From NCBI RefSeq assembly GCF_037975245.1, contig NC_092576.1, positions 10,710,611-10,774,610 on the forward strand: a stretch of 64,000 nucleotides of DNA. The letters are read 5' to 3'. The notes beneath the pieces are model-generated. The model ran no database searches and had not been told where the DNA came from. It saw only the letters and a program-made list of their open reading frames with translations. The stretch comes from Apostichopus japonicus (taxonomy: Eukaryota; Echinodermata; Holothuroidea; Aspidochirotida; Stichopodidae). The position numbers were made by a program, and so were the translations under genes. Positions 1 to 14,521 of this stretch are shown here, piece after piece; the first letter of the stretch is position 1; each line of letters begins with the position of its first letter.

Positions 1-868
1 AAGGGTTATTGGCATTCGATTTACCGATCTTATAGATCATATTTTGTTTGCATAATCACATCATCATGAGGGTACATGTTATAACACAGACTTCAGATTC
101 CTTCTCGGCAGAGCAACTGACCATCATGAAACTACCCGACATCTTGGATTGAACATCACTCTTGATGAGTTTTTTTCCCGACAAACGTCAGTCTGACTAG
201 ATGGATATTTCCGAGGACTGAGACGATGCACTCCACCACCCCAATGGTGATGCCCTGTTAAAATAGTACGTAAAATATGATTAACATATAAGAATGACTG
301 TTTATTAATGTACCTGGTGAAGACAGGGCTTCGTGATGACGATGGTTTCAGGGTGTATAACATAACATTCAGTTTCTGGGCTTCTGTTTTCATATAGCTG
401 GAAGTATGTTTGACAGAAATATTAACAAACATGAATTAAATTATCGCAATGAACGGCAATTTGAACGATCACAATGTTATCTTACGGTCATATCGTATAG
501 CGGATACTTAGCCGACCGTAACGGTATGCATAAATAGTAAATGTCTATGAATACGAATACCTTTATCAACGGCTGGAAGTTTTTCGGGTACAACATGACT
601 CGGATCAGACGCCATATCAATTGTAACGAATGTTTACATTACAATATAATGATTTGCTTTATATTACATCGAAATCGAAAGAAGATTCAGATCACTGAGT
701 AATTTTGCCTTATCAGCTTCGTGTGGACTCGAGTCAAGTCTATATACTGTTCAGGAATTTAGATTATTCATTTCATGTATTTCTTATTACAACTAATATA
801 ATCCCTGGCGGACTTTGATACCCTTCTGCCTTAGCTAGCATTGTCCATACCGACATAATGACTACACT
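1..868. other. 5' flank of unit A, no gene recognised
   Basis: I see no supportable gene here. From about position 340 the sequence matches the start of unit C (from about 24,810), so this is the left edge of the duplicated block. Bases 1-340 have no counterpart elsewhere in the window. Confidence 0.5.
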
Positions 869-912
869 TTTTGTTCGCGTGACGGTTACTTCGTCTTAAA
901 ACTATTGTGTAT

Positions 913-995
913 TATATAAAGTATACATTGCTTGTATTTTACATTTCTTTGGGTCCAAGTACTAAAATGTCAACTTGAAGTTCCATTCCCGAAAG
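913..995 (+). promoter_or_regulatory. Candidate TATA box and untranslated first exon, unit A
   Basis: TATATAAA lies at 913-920, followed by about 75 bp ending in a strong donor, AAAG|GTAAG, with the exon ending at 995. The same block recurs upstream of B and C with the donor intact. An acceptor (..ATGCAG, exon from 3854) sits 24 bp before the ATG of the DED exon and is conserved in all four copies. Together these suggest a 5'-UTR exon spliced over about 2.9 kb to the coding exon. No transcript evidence is available, so start site and promoter are inferred. Confidence 0.35.
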
Positions 996-2957
996 GTAAG
1001 TGTAGCACATTTTCCTACGCACTATTAAAATAACGTACAATTTGGCAAAATATAAAGGACCATTTTAGCATCCGGTATCGTGGTGTGCATTTTAAATACC
1101 ATGTTCAGTACAAACAACAGAGCAATTCAGTAATGTGACAGTCCCAATGTTAATTCCATTCAGATTTCATTTATTTCGTTCAGTGTTTTGTATTAACCCA
1201 AATTCTGCTTGGTCAATTAGCTATATATTAGGCTAAGTCCATTGTATCAGCACATAGAACGGGTGGAAAACTAATCAATAGTACGGTAAGATCACGCTGA
1301 AATCAAATTAAATATTAAAGTTAGTATGTAGGCCTTTTATATATTCGTGCATTCTTGATGACACATGCCTGTTTGAACTGTAAAGATACCAGTATCGGGA
1401 ATCCAATTTTGCGTCTCAGCCCTGCCAACGACTTAACGATGCATTTTGAATGACTTAACGGATTGAATGTGAGTCCCAACCCACTCGGCATTTGTCTTGA
1501 AAAACATGTTTGTATAAGTATACATTACAGTATGACATCCGTAACACGAAAGGTAGCAAGTCTGTGAACTGCTTAAGGTGGAAAATGCAATTCTGATTTC
1601 CACGTGAAACCTACTAATCGTGAGGCAAATTAAAAACTATATATACCATTAAACATAAGAATGCAAAAACAAGCAACCACACCTCCCATGGGAGGACGGT
1701 AGAACTAGTAGGGGTAAGGACACACTGGGCATGTGATGTAGGTAGGTCTATTTTCTTTTTTAATTGTATTCGCTTTAATGAATATAATATTTCATTTTCA
1801 TTTACTGCTGTAGAAAAAATTAATTGTTCTTCTCCACTTAAGAGCTTTTGTGTATTTACCGAATGGATGAGCCTATAATCTGTCTGTTAGATTTGATCTT
1901 ACATTTACTTACGAACATTTGGCCGTGATGAATTTTATATGGCAGCGGATCATGTAACAACAAGCTGTACACATGCAATTGCTTTTTTTCTTCATCTTCA
2001 AATACATTTTGATAATTATATATATACATTTGTTATGATGTTATATGTTGAGACACTTTATTGAAGTACACTTTATAAGTCAAGTATGTACATGACTGAC
2101 AAATCGCCCTGGTGATGCTGAAAAACAAATATGATTCCAAAAATACAATGGGGAATCTCTGCAGGCCGAATCGCATTATTTGTTAGAGACGTATTTGTAG
2201 TTACCGTTTAATTAGTTCTGTATCCGACGAGTATAACGTGTTTTTATATATAAGACCATTTGAAGAAAAGGATACAGCAAAGCATATACTTTAATATGCT
2301 ACAAATCCAGTGCATAACAACTTCACTGACCAAGAAAAACAATGATACTTTGTTATATAAGTAAATGATTAATATCCGTCACCACCCAGTCATCATAATA
2401 GCATATATATATACACAGTGACACACTACACAAAGCTAAAAACATACGTTTGTATATAGCGCTTCAGAACTACAAAATTATAAAATATCATTTGTCTACA
2501 CTGGATTGTAACTAACAAAAACCATACGTCGGGTGTCATTTCGAGCTGTAAAGGTATAAAATACAACATCACCATGGTATTGATTTATGAACAGTTTAAT
2601 ATGTAGTTAAACAGTTAAACGGAGCAGCGATTTGATCCATATTTGAACGAAATCTATTATTCATGACAGTTCGCCGATATTCCAGTACAGCGGATTATAC
2701 TGTTTATAAAAACATATACGTCAGCGGTTCTTATACTGACACATTCGTAGTTTTGTTTATAATCATTTGGTAGGAAATGTATCTCGTTCTTGCACGAATA
2801 ATAAAGACAGTCAAAAACTGATATTTGGATTTATGCACGCATGCATTCCAGCTCGCAAGGGTTCTCTTTGGCGCCATAGCATGACACAATCCAATAGCAG
2901 CAGTAATATCCAACATTCTAAAGCCTTCTCTGTGTTATATGAAGGCCCTGTCCATTG
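996..2957. other. Conserved non-coding 5' region of unit A
   Basis: No convincing gene. The stretch is closely matched in unit C (25,445-27,428) and in part in B and D. It would be the upstream half of the 5'-UTR intron if the first-exon model is right. A short minus-strand open frame at 2731-2916 recurs in the other units but varies in length and sequence and resembles no protein I know. Confidence 0.4.
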
Positions 2958-3490
2958 CAGTGGTGTAGCTAGGGGGCTAAGGGAAGGCACGTGCCCCGGG
3001 CGCCGGGTTTAGGGGCGCTGAAATGGGAGAATGAGAGTAAACAAATTAAGCTCTTTTTAGAAAAACATGACGAAATTGATGTATGTCGTCAGGCATGAAT
3101 ATTTTCCAGTTACTAATAAAAATCTGAACTGAATGTATTTGTTTTTATTAGCAAATTTATAGATTGTGATTTCTTTTCAGTCCATTTCGACTGTTTTCTT
3201 TTTTTTTTTACTGCTCTGTATTCTGTAATGACTACATGTCACGGAAATTTCGGGTATTTCAGTATACAGTTCCAAGGCAGTAGATTTCGAAAGTTGGAAA
3301 TATCATAGGCGTAGGAGCACAATTTGATTCAGGTGGGGGGATTTGGGGGGGGTGAGGGGGCTGTAACGACTTGCCCGAAAAATAAAAACATAAAATTTTC
3401 ACGCGCAATTTATTTTTCTTTCAGAAGTGGGGGTGGGGCGCAATTTTCTACTCTTGCGCCCGGGCGCCAATACCTCTAGCTACGCCACTG
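2958..3490. mobile_element. hAT-like non-autonomous element (MITE), unit A
   Basis: The ends are inverted: the left begins CAGTGGTGTAGCTAG and the right, read in reverse, begins CAGTGGCGTAGCTAG. Flanking 8-mers GTCCATTG (2950-2957) and GTTCAGTG (3491-3498) match at 6 of 8 positions, as expected of an aged 8-bp hAT target duplication. Units B and D have the uninterrupted site, and D retains a single CTTCAGTG. Unit C carries the same insertion. No transposase frame is present, so the 533-bp copy is non-autonomous. Confidence 0.65.
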
Positions 3491-3877
3491 GTTCAGTGTT
3501 AACTGTGTCAAACGTTACCCAAGTTTACCTCATATTGGTTCATGCCTAATGATTACTGTTCTCTAATAATACAAACAATATATACTTTTGAGCTCTCTTC
3601 GTAAACTAATATAAACTAATATTCGTGTTACTCAGACATACTATCTTCCTTAACCTTGTATTAACAGCAATATCACAAACAAGTAAACAGACAAAAAAAT
3701 GCGGGAAAGCCACGTGGAAAGCTAACTTAAAATGAATTGCTGATTCAAATATTGACATTGTTTGAAATTATTTGTAGTTTGAATAAGTTATTGGAGAGTA
3801 CCATATTTCACTTGTCACGCAACTTATTAGTGAATCGCTTTGTTCATATGCAGTAATGAGGATAATCTTTCTTCGAT

Positions 3878-4157
3878 ATGACGTCATCAAGTTCTAAGTC
3901 GTCGTTCAGACTCACTCTTCTGAAAGTATCCGAAGTCTTGACGGAGAAAAACGTCCAGGATTTGGCTTTCCTATGTGAAGATATAAGTCCTGCCAGGAGA
4001 GAGCTTATTACCAACGCTATAGAATTATTCGCTGCTTTGCAAGGTCATGACCTACTCAACGAACGAAAGGTTAACGTACTTATCGATTGGTTAGACGAGC
4101 TTCGGCTTTTGGAGGCTTCAAATCTGTTGAAGAATTACAGAGAGACGCACTTAACAG
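3878..4157 (+). CDS. DED/B-box protein, copy A, exon 1 (death effector domain)
   Basis: This exon encodes residues 1-93 plus the first base of codon 94. Residues about 8-92 form a complete death effector domain. DED signatures include the FLCEDI segment after helix 2 and the ELFAALQGHDLLNERKV stretch, comparable to the helix 4-5 region of FADD and caspase-8. DEDs mediate homotypic assembly of apoptosis and inflammation complexes in the cytoplasm. The exon ends with donor ACAG|GTAGGC in phase 1 and joins exon 2 at 6154, where a split glycine is completed. The ATG is the first in frame after a conserved splice acceptor and is shared by all four copies. Copy A has Ile where the others have Arg in the TNARELF segment. 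Confidence 0.85.
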
Positions 4158-6153
<1,996 letters not shown>

Positions 6154-7604
6154 GTCACGTCAGGGCACAGGAGAATTGTTTCATCCATGAAGACCTACCA
6201 TTGAAGTATTTTTGTGTGTCATGTGACTCAAAAATATGTCCAGACTGTGCCTTTAAGTCACATAATCGGGATGCCGATTGTGACGTCATTAGCCTCGACG
6301 AAATGTCCGATGAAGTAAGTCAGCGCCGTGAAAAGCTAAGGAAAGAATTAGAAATGTTGAAAACAGGGATCGCCTCGACAGCGCAGCTTAGGAAAGAAAA
6401 GAAGGAGAACTTGGCGCGTCGTAATGAAAAATTTCGTAATGAAGTTCAAAAGGATTACTTCACACTGATTGAAAAAGTTGAAAGTAACAAGCGATTACAA
6501 ACGGAAGTATTAGTTGGAAAGGAATTAGCTGACATAAAGCAGATCTTTGAAGAGGAAAGGGAATCGCAGATTTTAGAGAACGAACTCGCAATAGTAACTA
6601 AATGTCACAAATTTTTACAAGAGAATGCTCTTGATGAAATCCAAAAGATAAGCAAGAGCACGAAGAAAACGGCCGAAATTAAAGTTAAATTAGAGAAACA
6701 GAAGGAGATGCTTAAACATAGTTCTGTTGATCTCTTGTACAGGCAGATACCCAATGATGGGGCATTCTGTAGCATTACAGTCAGTACGCTGATAGGAACT
6801 ATGAACTTGGGTAGTGTTCAGTTATTACATATATATGATGAAAGACAAACAAGTGGCGGCGTTCTTCTTGGTTGTATTGATCCTAAAGATTCCAGTAAGG
6901 AGTTCTGGAGACATCTGGAGAAGATTGATAAGCACGATCATCCTGTTGTTATGTCGAATATAGATGACAAAAAACACTCATTATTTGCTGTAGGTAATAC
7001 TGTCTTCATTGTACGTCCTCAATGGAATGGTTCTCTGTATGGTTCTGTCAACTCAGTCTCATCCTTGGTGATTGATGAGGTACCTGAAGGTTCCTGGATT
7101 ACTAGTATTACATCACACAAGTCAGGTCTAAATAAGTTTTTAATCTCTACCAGCTTTAACCACTCTATTCGAGAGTACAAAATCTCCGGATCTGCTCTTA
7201 GAGTAATAGATACACGAGACTTTGTACGCTCTTATGATATATACAGAGTTACTTACTGTGGTAATTTATTTGCTATCATTGGTGATAGTCTTCGTGACGT
7301 CATACTGATAGATGCTGATGGTACAGTCAAGCAGTGTGGCACGTTAAGGCTTCCGTCAGCTAAGTCTGGTATGTTGCCGATCAATATCATCTGGACTGGT
7401 GCTGATTGGCTGGTATTGTACATCGCTGAGGGAGTACAGAAAGAGTGGAAGGTTGTAAACTATAAGAAGACTGGAGAGTTTGTGAAAGTGTGTGATGAAG
7501 GAACATCATCTAATGAGATGGATGTTCCTCTTTGTGTCTCTCGAATTAAGAACACTGGATATGTTACTCTTGCTAATGCTAAAGTACGTACATTTCTGTA
7601 CTGA
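6154..7604 (+). CDS. DED/B-box protein, copy A, exon 2 (B-box, coiled coil, C-terminal domain)
   Basis: The exon starts after acceptor TTGTTCAG and completes Gly94 of a 576-residue protein. Residues 102-136 are a B-box zinc finger: C-x2-H, C-x2-C (CVSC), C-x2-C (CPDC), then His130 and Cys136. Residues about 140-290 are rich in Glu, Lys and Leu and should form a long coiled coil for oligomerisation, as in TRIM proteins. The last 270-280 residues contain spaced units ending in patterns such as LFAVGNTVFIV, NLFAIIGDSL and WLVLYI, suggestive of a beta-propeller, though I cannot assign a named family. There is no RING finger, so ubiquitin-ligase activity is not supported. Stop TGA is at 7602-7604. 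Copy A is the shortest of the three intact paralogues. Confidence 0.85.
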
Positions 7605-8400
7605 AACCTGATTTAGGTTACAGAAGACCTTTAAGGTTAAACCACTGGAACAATAACGTTCAATTATAGCAGACAGTGTTGGGATAAACATTCATCGAAA
7701 GTGGAATAACGTTGATCAAGTAAGATACTGGTTACGTCACCATAATGTAACGGTAGAAATATCTCTATTTGCCGTGCGTGATATACCTACGTCATTTCCG
7801 CTCAGCGACTTAACCAATAACGCCTCTTCCGTTTAAAACATCAATGAATAATGTGTAAATTTTTATTAAACATTTGAGTTGACTAAAGTTTTATAAAATG
7901 TTTAAAAGTGTTTATTTTGCTTAATGTGCTTATATCATTTCATTCATGCAACAAGTAAAATGCGCAACATAATTCGAATCGAACTTTCTATCCCCCGCCA
8001 CCCACCCCCCCCCCCTCCCGAGCTCTATGCCTTATTCTCTTATTCCGTATCACCGTTGTCGAAGATGACCATTTCAAATTAAGTCAAATTAAAGACAAGT
8101 TACTGTTATCCATGTTACATCCTCCATGAACTTGTAAACATAATAGTATTCCTTCGGGCTTAATCTCTTGTGTTTCTTGGCAAAGATGTAAAAACAACTT
8201 AAAAGGTAATTGACGGTCACATGAGGTTTGAATTCTTAGCGCCACATGTCTATTTTATATTAAAAATCTATAGTATTTAAAATAAGAAAGGATAACATTT
8301 CTTCTTTTGTCTTAACCTACAATTAGAATGGGTCTCATAATGTTCGCACAAAGTTGTACATTAATCAAATAAAAATAACCCAAAGACTTGCCTGATTGAT
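7605..8400 (+). other. 3' UTR and flank of copy A
   Basis: About 110 bp around 7736-7845 is strongly conserved after the stop codon in all four copies. The polyadenylation hexamer AATAAA found about 350-370 bp after the stop in B, C and D reads AGTAAA here (7954-7959). No other gene is seen. Confidence 0.5.
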
Positions 8401-8425
8401 TTTATAAATGTGTTAAAGTAAGTAA

Positions 8426-8464
8426 GCCTGACGTTTCGATCCTAGCAGGATCTTCTTCAGAGGC
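8426..8464 (-). ncRNA. Hammerhead-ribozyme-like core, left arm
   Basis: Read on the minus strand, GCCT is followed by CTGAAGA (CUGANGA consensus), an extra A, a 6-bp stem GATCCT/AGGATC with a 3-nt loop, then GAAAC, GTC and AGGC. GCCT and AGGC would pair as stem I. Stem III would be only the self-complementary ACGT, as in minimal hammerheads that work as dimers. The extra A before stem II departs from the consensus. Confidence 0.35.
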
Positions 8465-8471
8465 CTTTAAA

Positions 8472-8510
8472 GCCTCTGAAGAAGATCCTACTAGGCTCGA
8501 AACGTCAGGC
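8472..8510 (+). ncRNA. Hammerhead-ribozyme-like core, right arm
   Basis: This is the mirror copy of the left-arm motif, with the same CTGAAGA, GAAAC and GTC elements and GCCT/AGGC closing stem. Stem II has one mismatch (GATCCT against AGGCTC), so it is probably weaker than the left arm. Confidence 0.3.
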
Positions 8511-8577
8511 CAACTTACTTTTACACATTCTATTACACATGCTCTCTATTGGATAAGCAGTGTGCTAACAGTTTTAT

Positions 8578-9828
8578 TTTATTTTTATTTTATATATATA
8601 TATATTTGTTTTCCTTTAAACATTTGGACGTAAGTCAGAACCACTTTAAATTCAATGCTATTAGGATATTCTTCTACAACAAAAATCAAATATTGCCTAT
8701 ACTGTGACTTTTTACTTGATGCTATGCATTATGTGACTTTTATACTTTATGCTATGCATTATGTGACTTTTGTGAATTCGTGGATGAAAAACACGTTTTG
8801 ATAGCATGTCTTGTTCCAAAAATGATTTAACAATTATCCTTCTCTTTAAACCAAACTTACATATGAATTTTTGGATATCTATTGTTTTTGTTTATTTCTT
8901 TCCTTTGTTTTACTTTTTCTTGTTGCTGTGATTAGCATTGTGTAGGGTAACAGTCCATTTTGAATAGCAATACTTTTTACTGCGAGATATTTGAATAAAT
9001 AATAATCGTTATCAAAATTTCTAAAGAAGGACACAAAAACTATCTTCCGTCGTATTATCCCTCACATATTAAGATAAGATTGATCAAACTGTAATTATAA
9101 AGTTCAATATATCTGGGAATCGCAAATGAGTTTAGAAAGTCTTTGTTTTTTATTTTTTTATTTATTATTAGATAATTTTGCTTTTGAAAACACAACAACA
9201 GTGAATTGAATTAATACTGGAGTACTGAAACAACCAGGTTGGTTGGATTAGCTAAGGTTAACGGCTCTGTGCCCCCCCCCCCCCCCCCTTTAACTTGTCC
9301 GATGTTCAGTGGTATTGTAAAAGCTGCTAGTTTCGCGCGAGGCATCAATTGCTCCCGCTTGTCTACTATGTAAGGTAAGAGTTCGTAAAAACCAACTAGT
9401 AAGTAAACATTGCGAATGCATCCCATTTCAAAGCGAAGCAAAAGATTAACCTTTTTGAGGAGATCTGTCTTAATGTCATCACAGATCTGAGATCACATTG
9501 GATCATATTCCTGTAATATAATGTAGCAAACATCTATTTCACAGTACTGTCATGATAATTATATATCCAGAATTGTTGATAGAAACAAAAGAGAGCTTAA
9601 AATTGTATCAAATTTTGTTCTTTTTCATACAACCGAGTGCACCCCTACGATCTTATGTTAAAGACGAAAACGTTTGGTTCCAACATATGTCATTAAAAGT
9701 GACCTTTTACAATTTAGATGTGTATTTTACCGGTGTAGTTAAGAGGGTCCTGCTCGTCGCTTCCGCCACCCCATCCCTTACAATTCACAATCCACCCCTC
9801 CCCCTTACCTCCTATGGATTATGTAACC

Positions 9829-9903
<75 letters not shown>

Positions 9904-11160
9904 GCATGAGAGTTTTAGTTGTTAACGTACTCCAAACTAATTTGTTATCACCCCCACCCATGACTGCTACACTGTACATATATGACGTGCCAGAGCGGCT
10001 TTATTTCCTTCTTCGTATGCACGTCTATATAGTGTGTTCCTTTGGTGTACATAGTTCTCACTGTATGCCATTTCAAATTACTGTGCGCTGTTATTTGTAC
10101 TAGTACCGACACACCCTATACCATGTGTAAATGGTATACTGCTATCTACTAACGGCCTAAGTGTACGTTAATTGGACACAGCTTCTAATCATATCTGAGT
10201 GGTCGTTTAACTTATCCACTGGAACACATTAAAGGTAAGAGTGGCTTTTTGTGATTATTACATAGCAGATTAGGCCCTAGTTTATCAATGTGTTCAACCG
10301 TTTCAATTGACCGGGAAATCGATATCTAGTTGTTAACATACACATAACGCTCAGAAGCTCATACAACTGTCCGATCACGTCAACCATTTTAATAGCAAGC
10401 CTCAAATGCTAACTATTTTATGACGTTGTCAAAACGAATATTATATTTAAGGAACGAGTAGTAAAAGAGTTGATTCTTCCCTTTAGTAAATACGAGAATA
10501 TTGTCTTTCACCTCACATCACCCGAAAATGCCATATAAACATCGCGAGGAGAAACGAAATAATAATGAAAATGAGTTGAGGACTCGAAAATACTCTCAGA
10601 GGGAATTTAAACCAAAACAACTTTGTTAATACCATTTAAACCTTGTTGGAATTGAAGTAATTTCTCATTTCTGTTTACCTGTAATACATATCAGTGTATG
10701 CAATGGTGAAGTAATGTTTTGCAGTTTTCTGGTTAAATAAAAAAGAGCTCTTGACTATTCCAGTTATCAACTAACCGCGATAGTACTCAGGCTGATAGAT
10801 GCATGGGACATGAAAGACCAGCTTAGCTTTAACAACTTCGTGTTTTTAAACGTATTTCCGATACCGCTTTAGTTTCTTTAGGAAAAAAGACGTTCATCGG
10901 TGGCACTAATTGGTCATCCAGCCATGCAATGACCACTCAACTATATTTAACTGAAACATTTAATTTGAATATATAATATGTATTATTAGGCGATATATAG
11001 CTAAAGAAAGTTTTTTAAAAAAAACTCATATGTTATATTATATGAAACAATCGTGGTGGTTGACGTCTGCTTGGTTAACAGTTTACAAACAGATATTCAA
11101 TAAGACTTTAAGCAAAATCAATGAACACACGACGTTCATTGAAAACTAGCCATACACACA
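8578..11160. other. 3' flank of unit A and spacer to unit B
   Basis: No gene is recognised. About 9,230-9,830 is a block repeated at the end of every unit. About 10,050-10,370 is repeated at 21,370-21,660 and contains a conserved donor-like AAAG|GTAAGAG near 10,225-10,240. From about 10,980 to 11,150 the sequence matches 47,840-48,020 upstream of copy D, one of the features pairing B with D. Confidence 0.45.
9834..9900. repeat. (TA)n microsatellite
   Basis: A nearly pure TA dinucleotide tract with one interruption. The sequence just after it resembles that at the very end of the window after the (TA)n of unit D. Confidence 0.95.
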
Positions 11161-11227
11161 GAGATACACATAAAGCCTACACATTTTGTTCGCGTGGTAG
11201 TTACCTCGTCTTAAAACTATTGTGTAG

Positions 11228-11310
11228 TATATAGAGTATACATTGCTTGCTTTTTACATTACTTTGGGTCCAAGTACTAAACCGTCAACTTTAAGGTCCA
11301 TTCCTGAAAG
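11228..11310 (+). promoter_or_regulatory. Candidate promoter and untranslated first exon, unit B
   Basis: Paralogue of the unit A block: TATATAGA at 11228-11235 and donor GAAAG|GTAAGTG with the exon ending at 11310. The matching acceptor before the DED exon ends at 13637. Conservation of the donor while surrounding intronic sequence drifts supports real use, but there is no transcript evidence. Confidence 0.33.
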
Positions 11311-12460
11311 GTAAGTGTAGCACGCAACTAAAATATCGTACAATATAGCAAAATATAAAGTACAAGTTTAGTACACGGTATTGACGTGAACTGGAAATAC
11401 CAAGTTCAGTACAAACAACATATATATTTGGTGCATTCTTGATTGTGACCCATGCCTGTTTCAACCGTAAAGATACATAAGGCCATGCCAACGACATAAC
11501 GATTCATTTTGAATGACTTAACGGATTGAATGCGAGTCCCCACCCTCTTGGCCTTTGTCTTGAAAAAAATATTTGTATAAGTATACATTACAGTATAACA
11601 TCCGTAACACGAAAGGTAGCAAGTCTGTGAACTTCTTAAGGTGGTAAATGCAATTCTAATTTCCACGTCAAACCTACAAATCGTGAGGCAATTTAAAAAC
11701 TATATATACAATTAAACATAAGAATGCAAATACAAGCAACCACTCATCCCATGGAGGACGGTAGAACTAGTAGTTGGATAAGGACACACGGGGCATGTGG
11801 TATAGGTAGGTCTATTTGCTTTTTTTTTCAGTTTTAATAGTTCTAATGAATACGATATTTCATTTTCTTTTGCTACTATAGTAAATATAACTGTTCTTCT
11901 CAACTTTAGAACTTTGTGTACTCACCTAATAGCTTAGCCTACAGTCTGATTGTTAAATTGGATCTTACATTTACTTAACTGTGATGCAAAATATAGCGCC
12001 GCGGATCAATGTAAAAACAAGCTCTAAAAATGCAAAAGCGAATTGTTTTTCTTCATCTTCAACTATTTATAATTTTCTTTTTTGATGTTGTGATATGTAT
12101 CGAGACACGTCCTCGGCATACACTTATAAAACCAGTATTTAACTAACGGACAAATCGTCTAGTTTGGCTAGAAAAAACAAAACAAATATCAGTCCTTAAA
12201 AATACGATGGGTTATCTCTGCATGCCATATTAATCGCATTATTTGTTAAAGACATATTTGTAGTTACCGTTTAACTGAGTTCCGTTTCCGACGTGTTTTC
12301 ATATATAAGACAATTTGAAGAAAAGGATACAGCAAAGCATATATATACGTTAATATGCTACAAAACCAGTGAATGTAACAACTTCACTGACCATGAAAAA
12401 CAATGATGCTTTGTTATATTAGTTAATGATTACTATTTCGCACCACCTAGTATTCATAAT

Positions 12461-12543
<83 letters not shown>

Positions 12544-12576
12544 CGATACAATACAGACCGATATATACATACATAA

Positions 12577-12616
<40 letters not shown>

Positions 12617-13637
12617 CGCTTCAGTACAACTTGATTTTATCATTTTTATCAACTTTATTGTAAATAATCATTAAAGTAAGGTGACATTTTGAGCTGTAGT
12701 GTTATATTAAAGAATAACCATGATATTGATTTATGAACAGTTCATTTTGTTGAACAGTTAAATAGAGCAGCGATTTGATCCATATTTGGACCAAATCTAT
12801 TGTTCATGACAGCTCGCCAATATTACTATATAATTTAATATTTAAGTCATCAGCAGTTCTTCTACTGATACAATTTTTAGTTTTGTTTAATATCATTTGG
12901 TTGGAATTGTATCTCGTTCTAATAATTATGTATCATAGAAACTATGCACGAAGAATAGACATAGAAAAGACATTTAAAGAATGATATTTGTATTGACATA
13001 ACAAAATAGCGAAAGCGACCTTTTCCCTAATTCGGACTCGTCGAATTTGTCAGGAAACTGGTGTTTGCCGATACAATCATTAACACAATACTGCATGTTA
13101 TCCATTTTTTAAAATTTTTATAGGGAGTCTTGTATGCGCATTTCCGGCTCGCAACGGTTGTCTGTGACGCCATAACATTAAACAATCTAATAACAGCTTT
13201 AATATTCAAACATTCTTAACCCTTCTCTGCATTAAATGGAGGCTCTCTTCTGTGTTAACAAGTAATGGTTTGGAATTGATAACAGTTTGAAACGTTACCC
13301 GATTAAACCTCCTATAAGTTCATGCCTGGAGATTGCTGTTCTTTAATCAGAGAACACATAATTTTGAGCTATCTTCGTTAACTACTAATACTTCTAACAA
13401 CTATGTTATGCACACATAGTAACTTCCTTAACCTTGTTTTCACAGTAATATAACGGCAAGTAAACAAACAAAAAGTGCGGAAAAGGCACGAGAAAAGTTA
13501 ACTTCATCAATCAAATGAACTGCTTATTTAAAATATTTGACATTGATAGGAAATATTTGTAAGTTTTGATGACTTATGGGAGAGTAAAATTTCATTTGTC
13601 ACGCAACCCATCAGTGAATTGCTTTCTTTATTTGCAG
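11311..13637. other. Putative 5'-UTR intron of unit B
   Basis: No gene is seen. It matches parts of units A, C and D and contains a (TA)n tract. The hAT-like insertion of A and C is absent (empty site near 13,245-13,260). Confidence 0.4.
12464..12615. repeat. (TA)n microsatellite, interrupted
   Basis: Two TA tracts are separated by about 40 bp of CA/GA-containing sequence. The Tyr-Ile-repeat open frames on both strands are artefacts. Confidence 0.95.
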
Positions 13638-13661
13638 TAATAGGGATAACATTTCTTCGAC

Positions 13662-13941
13662 ATGACGTCATCAAGTTCTAAGTCACCGTTCAGACTCACT
13701 CTTCTGAAAGTATCCGAAGTCTTGACGGAGGAAAATGTCCAGGATTTGGCTTTCCTATGTGAAGATATAAGTCCTGCCAGAAGAGAGCTGATAACCAACG
13801 CTAGAGAATTATTCGCTGCTTTGCAAGGTCATGACCTGCTCAACGAACGAAAGGTTAACGTACTTATCGATTGGTTAGACGAGCTTCGGCTTTTGGAGGC
13901 TTCAAATCTGTTGAAGAAATACAGAAAGACGCATCTAACAG
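13662..13941 (+). CDS. DED/B-box protein, copy B, exon 1 (death effector domain)
   Basis: Encodes the same 93-residue DED exon as copy A with only a few substitutions (for example Lys for Asn near the end). Donor ACAG|GTAGGC is intact, in phase 1. The frame stays open for 36 further codons into the intron, to 14051, so intron retention could yield a 129-residue DED-only product, but nothing shows it is made. The matching exon 2 is frameshifted, so this exon may now belong to a pseudogene or encode a truncated DED-B-box protein. Confidence 0.75.
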
Positions 13942-14436
13942 GTAGGCTACTACCAAACAAAAGCAGGCGTGTAGCAGGACTTCTTGATGTAAATGAGATT
14001 GCAACTAAATTTACCCCCATTTTAAGTGTCAGGAAAGATCAGTTTAATTAACGCCTGTATTGATATCACTTTTCATGACGTCATACATGCCTTATCGTCT
14101 GTACGAATTCAAATTTTTCGGTTGAGGCATAAAATACTTGTGACAATCGTTGTGGGGAGGAAGCCACCTTCTTTGAGCAAGTTTGGTTTTTTATAATGGG
14201 ACTTAGATGCAAAATGGTGCTAGAAATTCCATCATTTTAACTATATTTATCTTAACGACGTAGCGTCCGTGAAAGGAAATGTTAGCCGTTTAAGAAAATT
14301 GGAATAGGGAAGTTGAGGAGGCACGTGTTACCATGCCCCCCCCCCCCCGTGGCTACGGCCCTGTATGTAATAACGATAACAAACACTCACAAATACGTCA
14401 TAGTACGTGTGGGTATAAACGCTTGTATCCTATGGC

Positions 14437-14438
<2 letters not shown>

Positions 14439-14519
<81 letters not shown>
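14439..14519. repeat. (TA)n microsatellite in intron of copy B
   Basis: Nearly pure TA tract with a single TG interruption near 14,458. It lies in the intron between the two exons of copy B. Confidence 0.95.

Positions 14520-14521
<2 letters not shown>

Larger units (their letters stand above)
8401..8577. mobile_element. Hairpin-forming insertion in the 3' flank of copy A
   Basis: The paralogous flank of unit B runs uninterrupted through this point, so about 175 bp has been inserted. It contains a near-perfect inverted repeat (8407-8464 against 8472-8529, 7-bp spacer). AT-rich TTTTAT sequence lies on both sides, so a target duplication is possible but not provable. The arms carry hammerhead-like cores, a feature known from Penelope-like elements. 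Confidence 0.55.

Noticed and set aside
124-432. 102-codon minus-strand frame at the left edge
   Set aside because: No recognisable motif, and unit C does not keep it open. Probably chance.
2731-2916. Minus-strand frame starting MLDITAAIGLCHAMAPKR, recurring near 13,027, 21,562, 27,127 and 49,202
   Set aside because: It recurs because the unit is duplicated. Length and C-terminus vary between copies, it resembles no known protein, and it lies in the putative 5'-UTR intron.
6154-7604. Calling the family TRIM E3 ubiquitin ligases
   Set aside because: No RING finger is encoded in either exon or in the intron, so ligase function is not supported.
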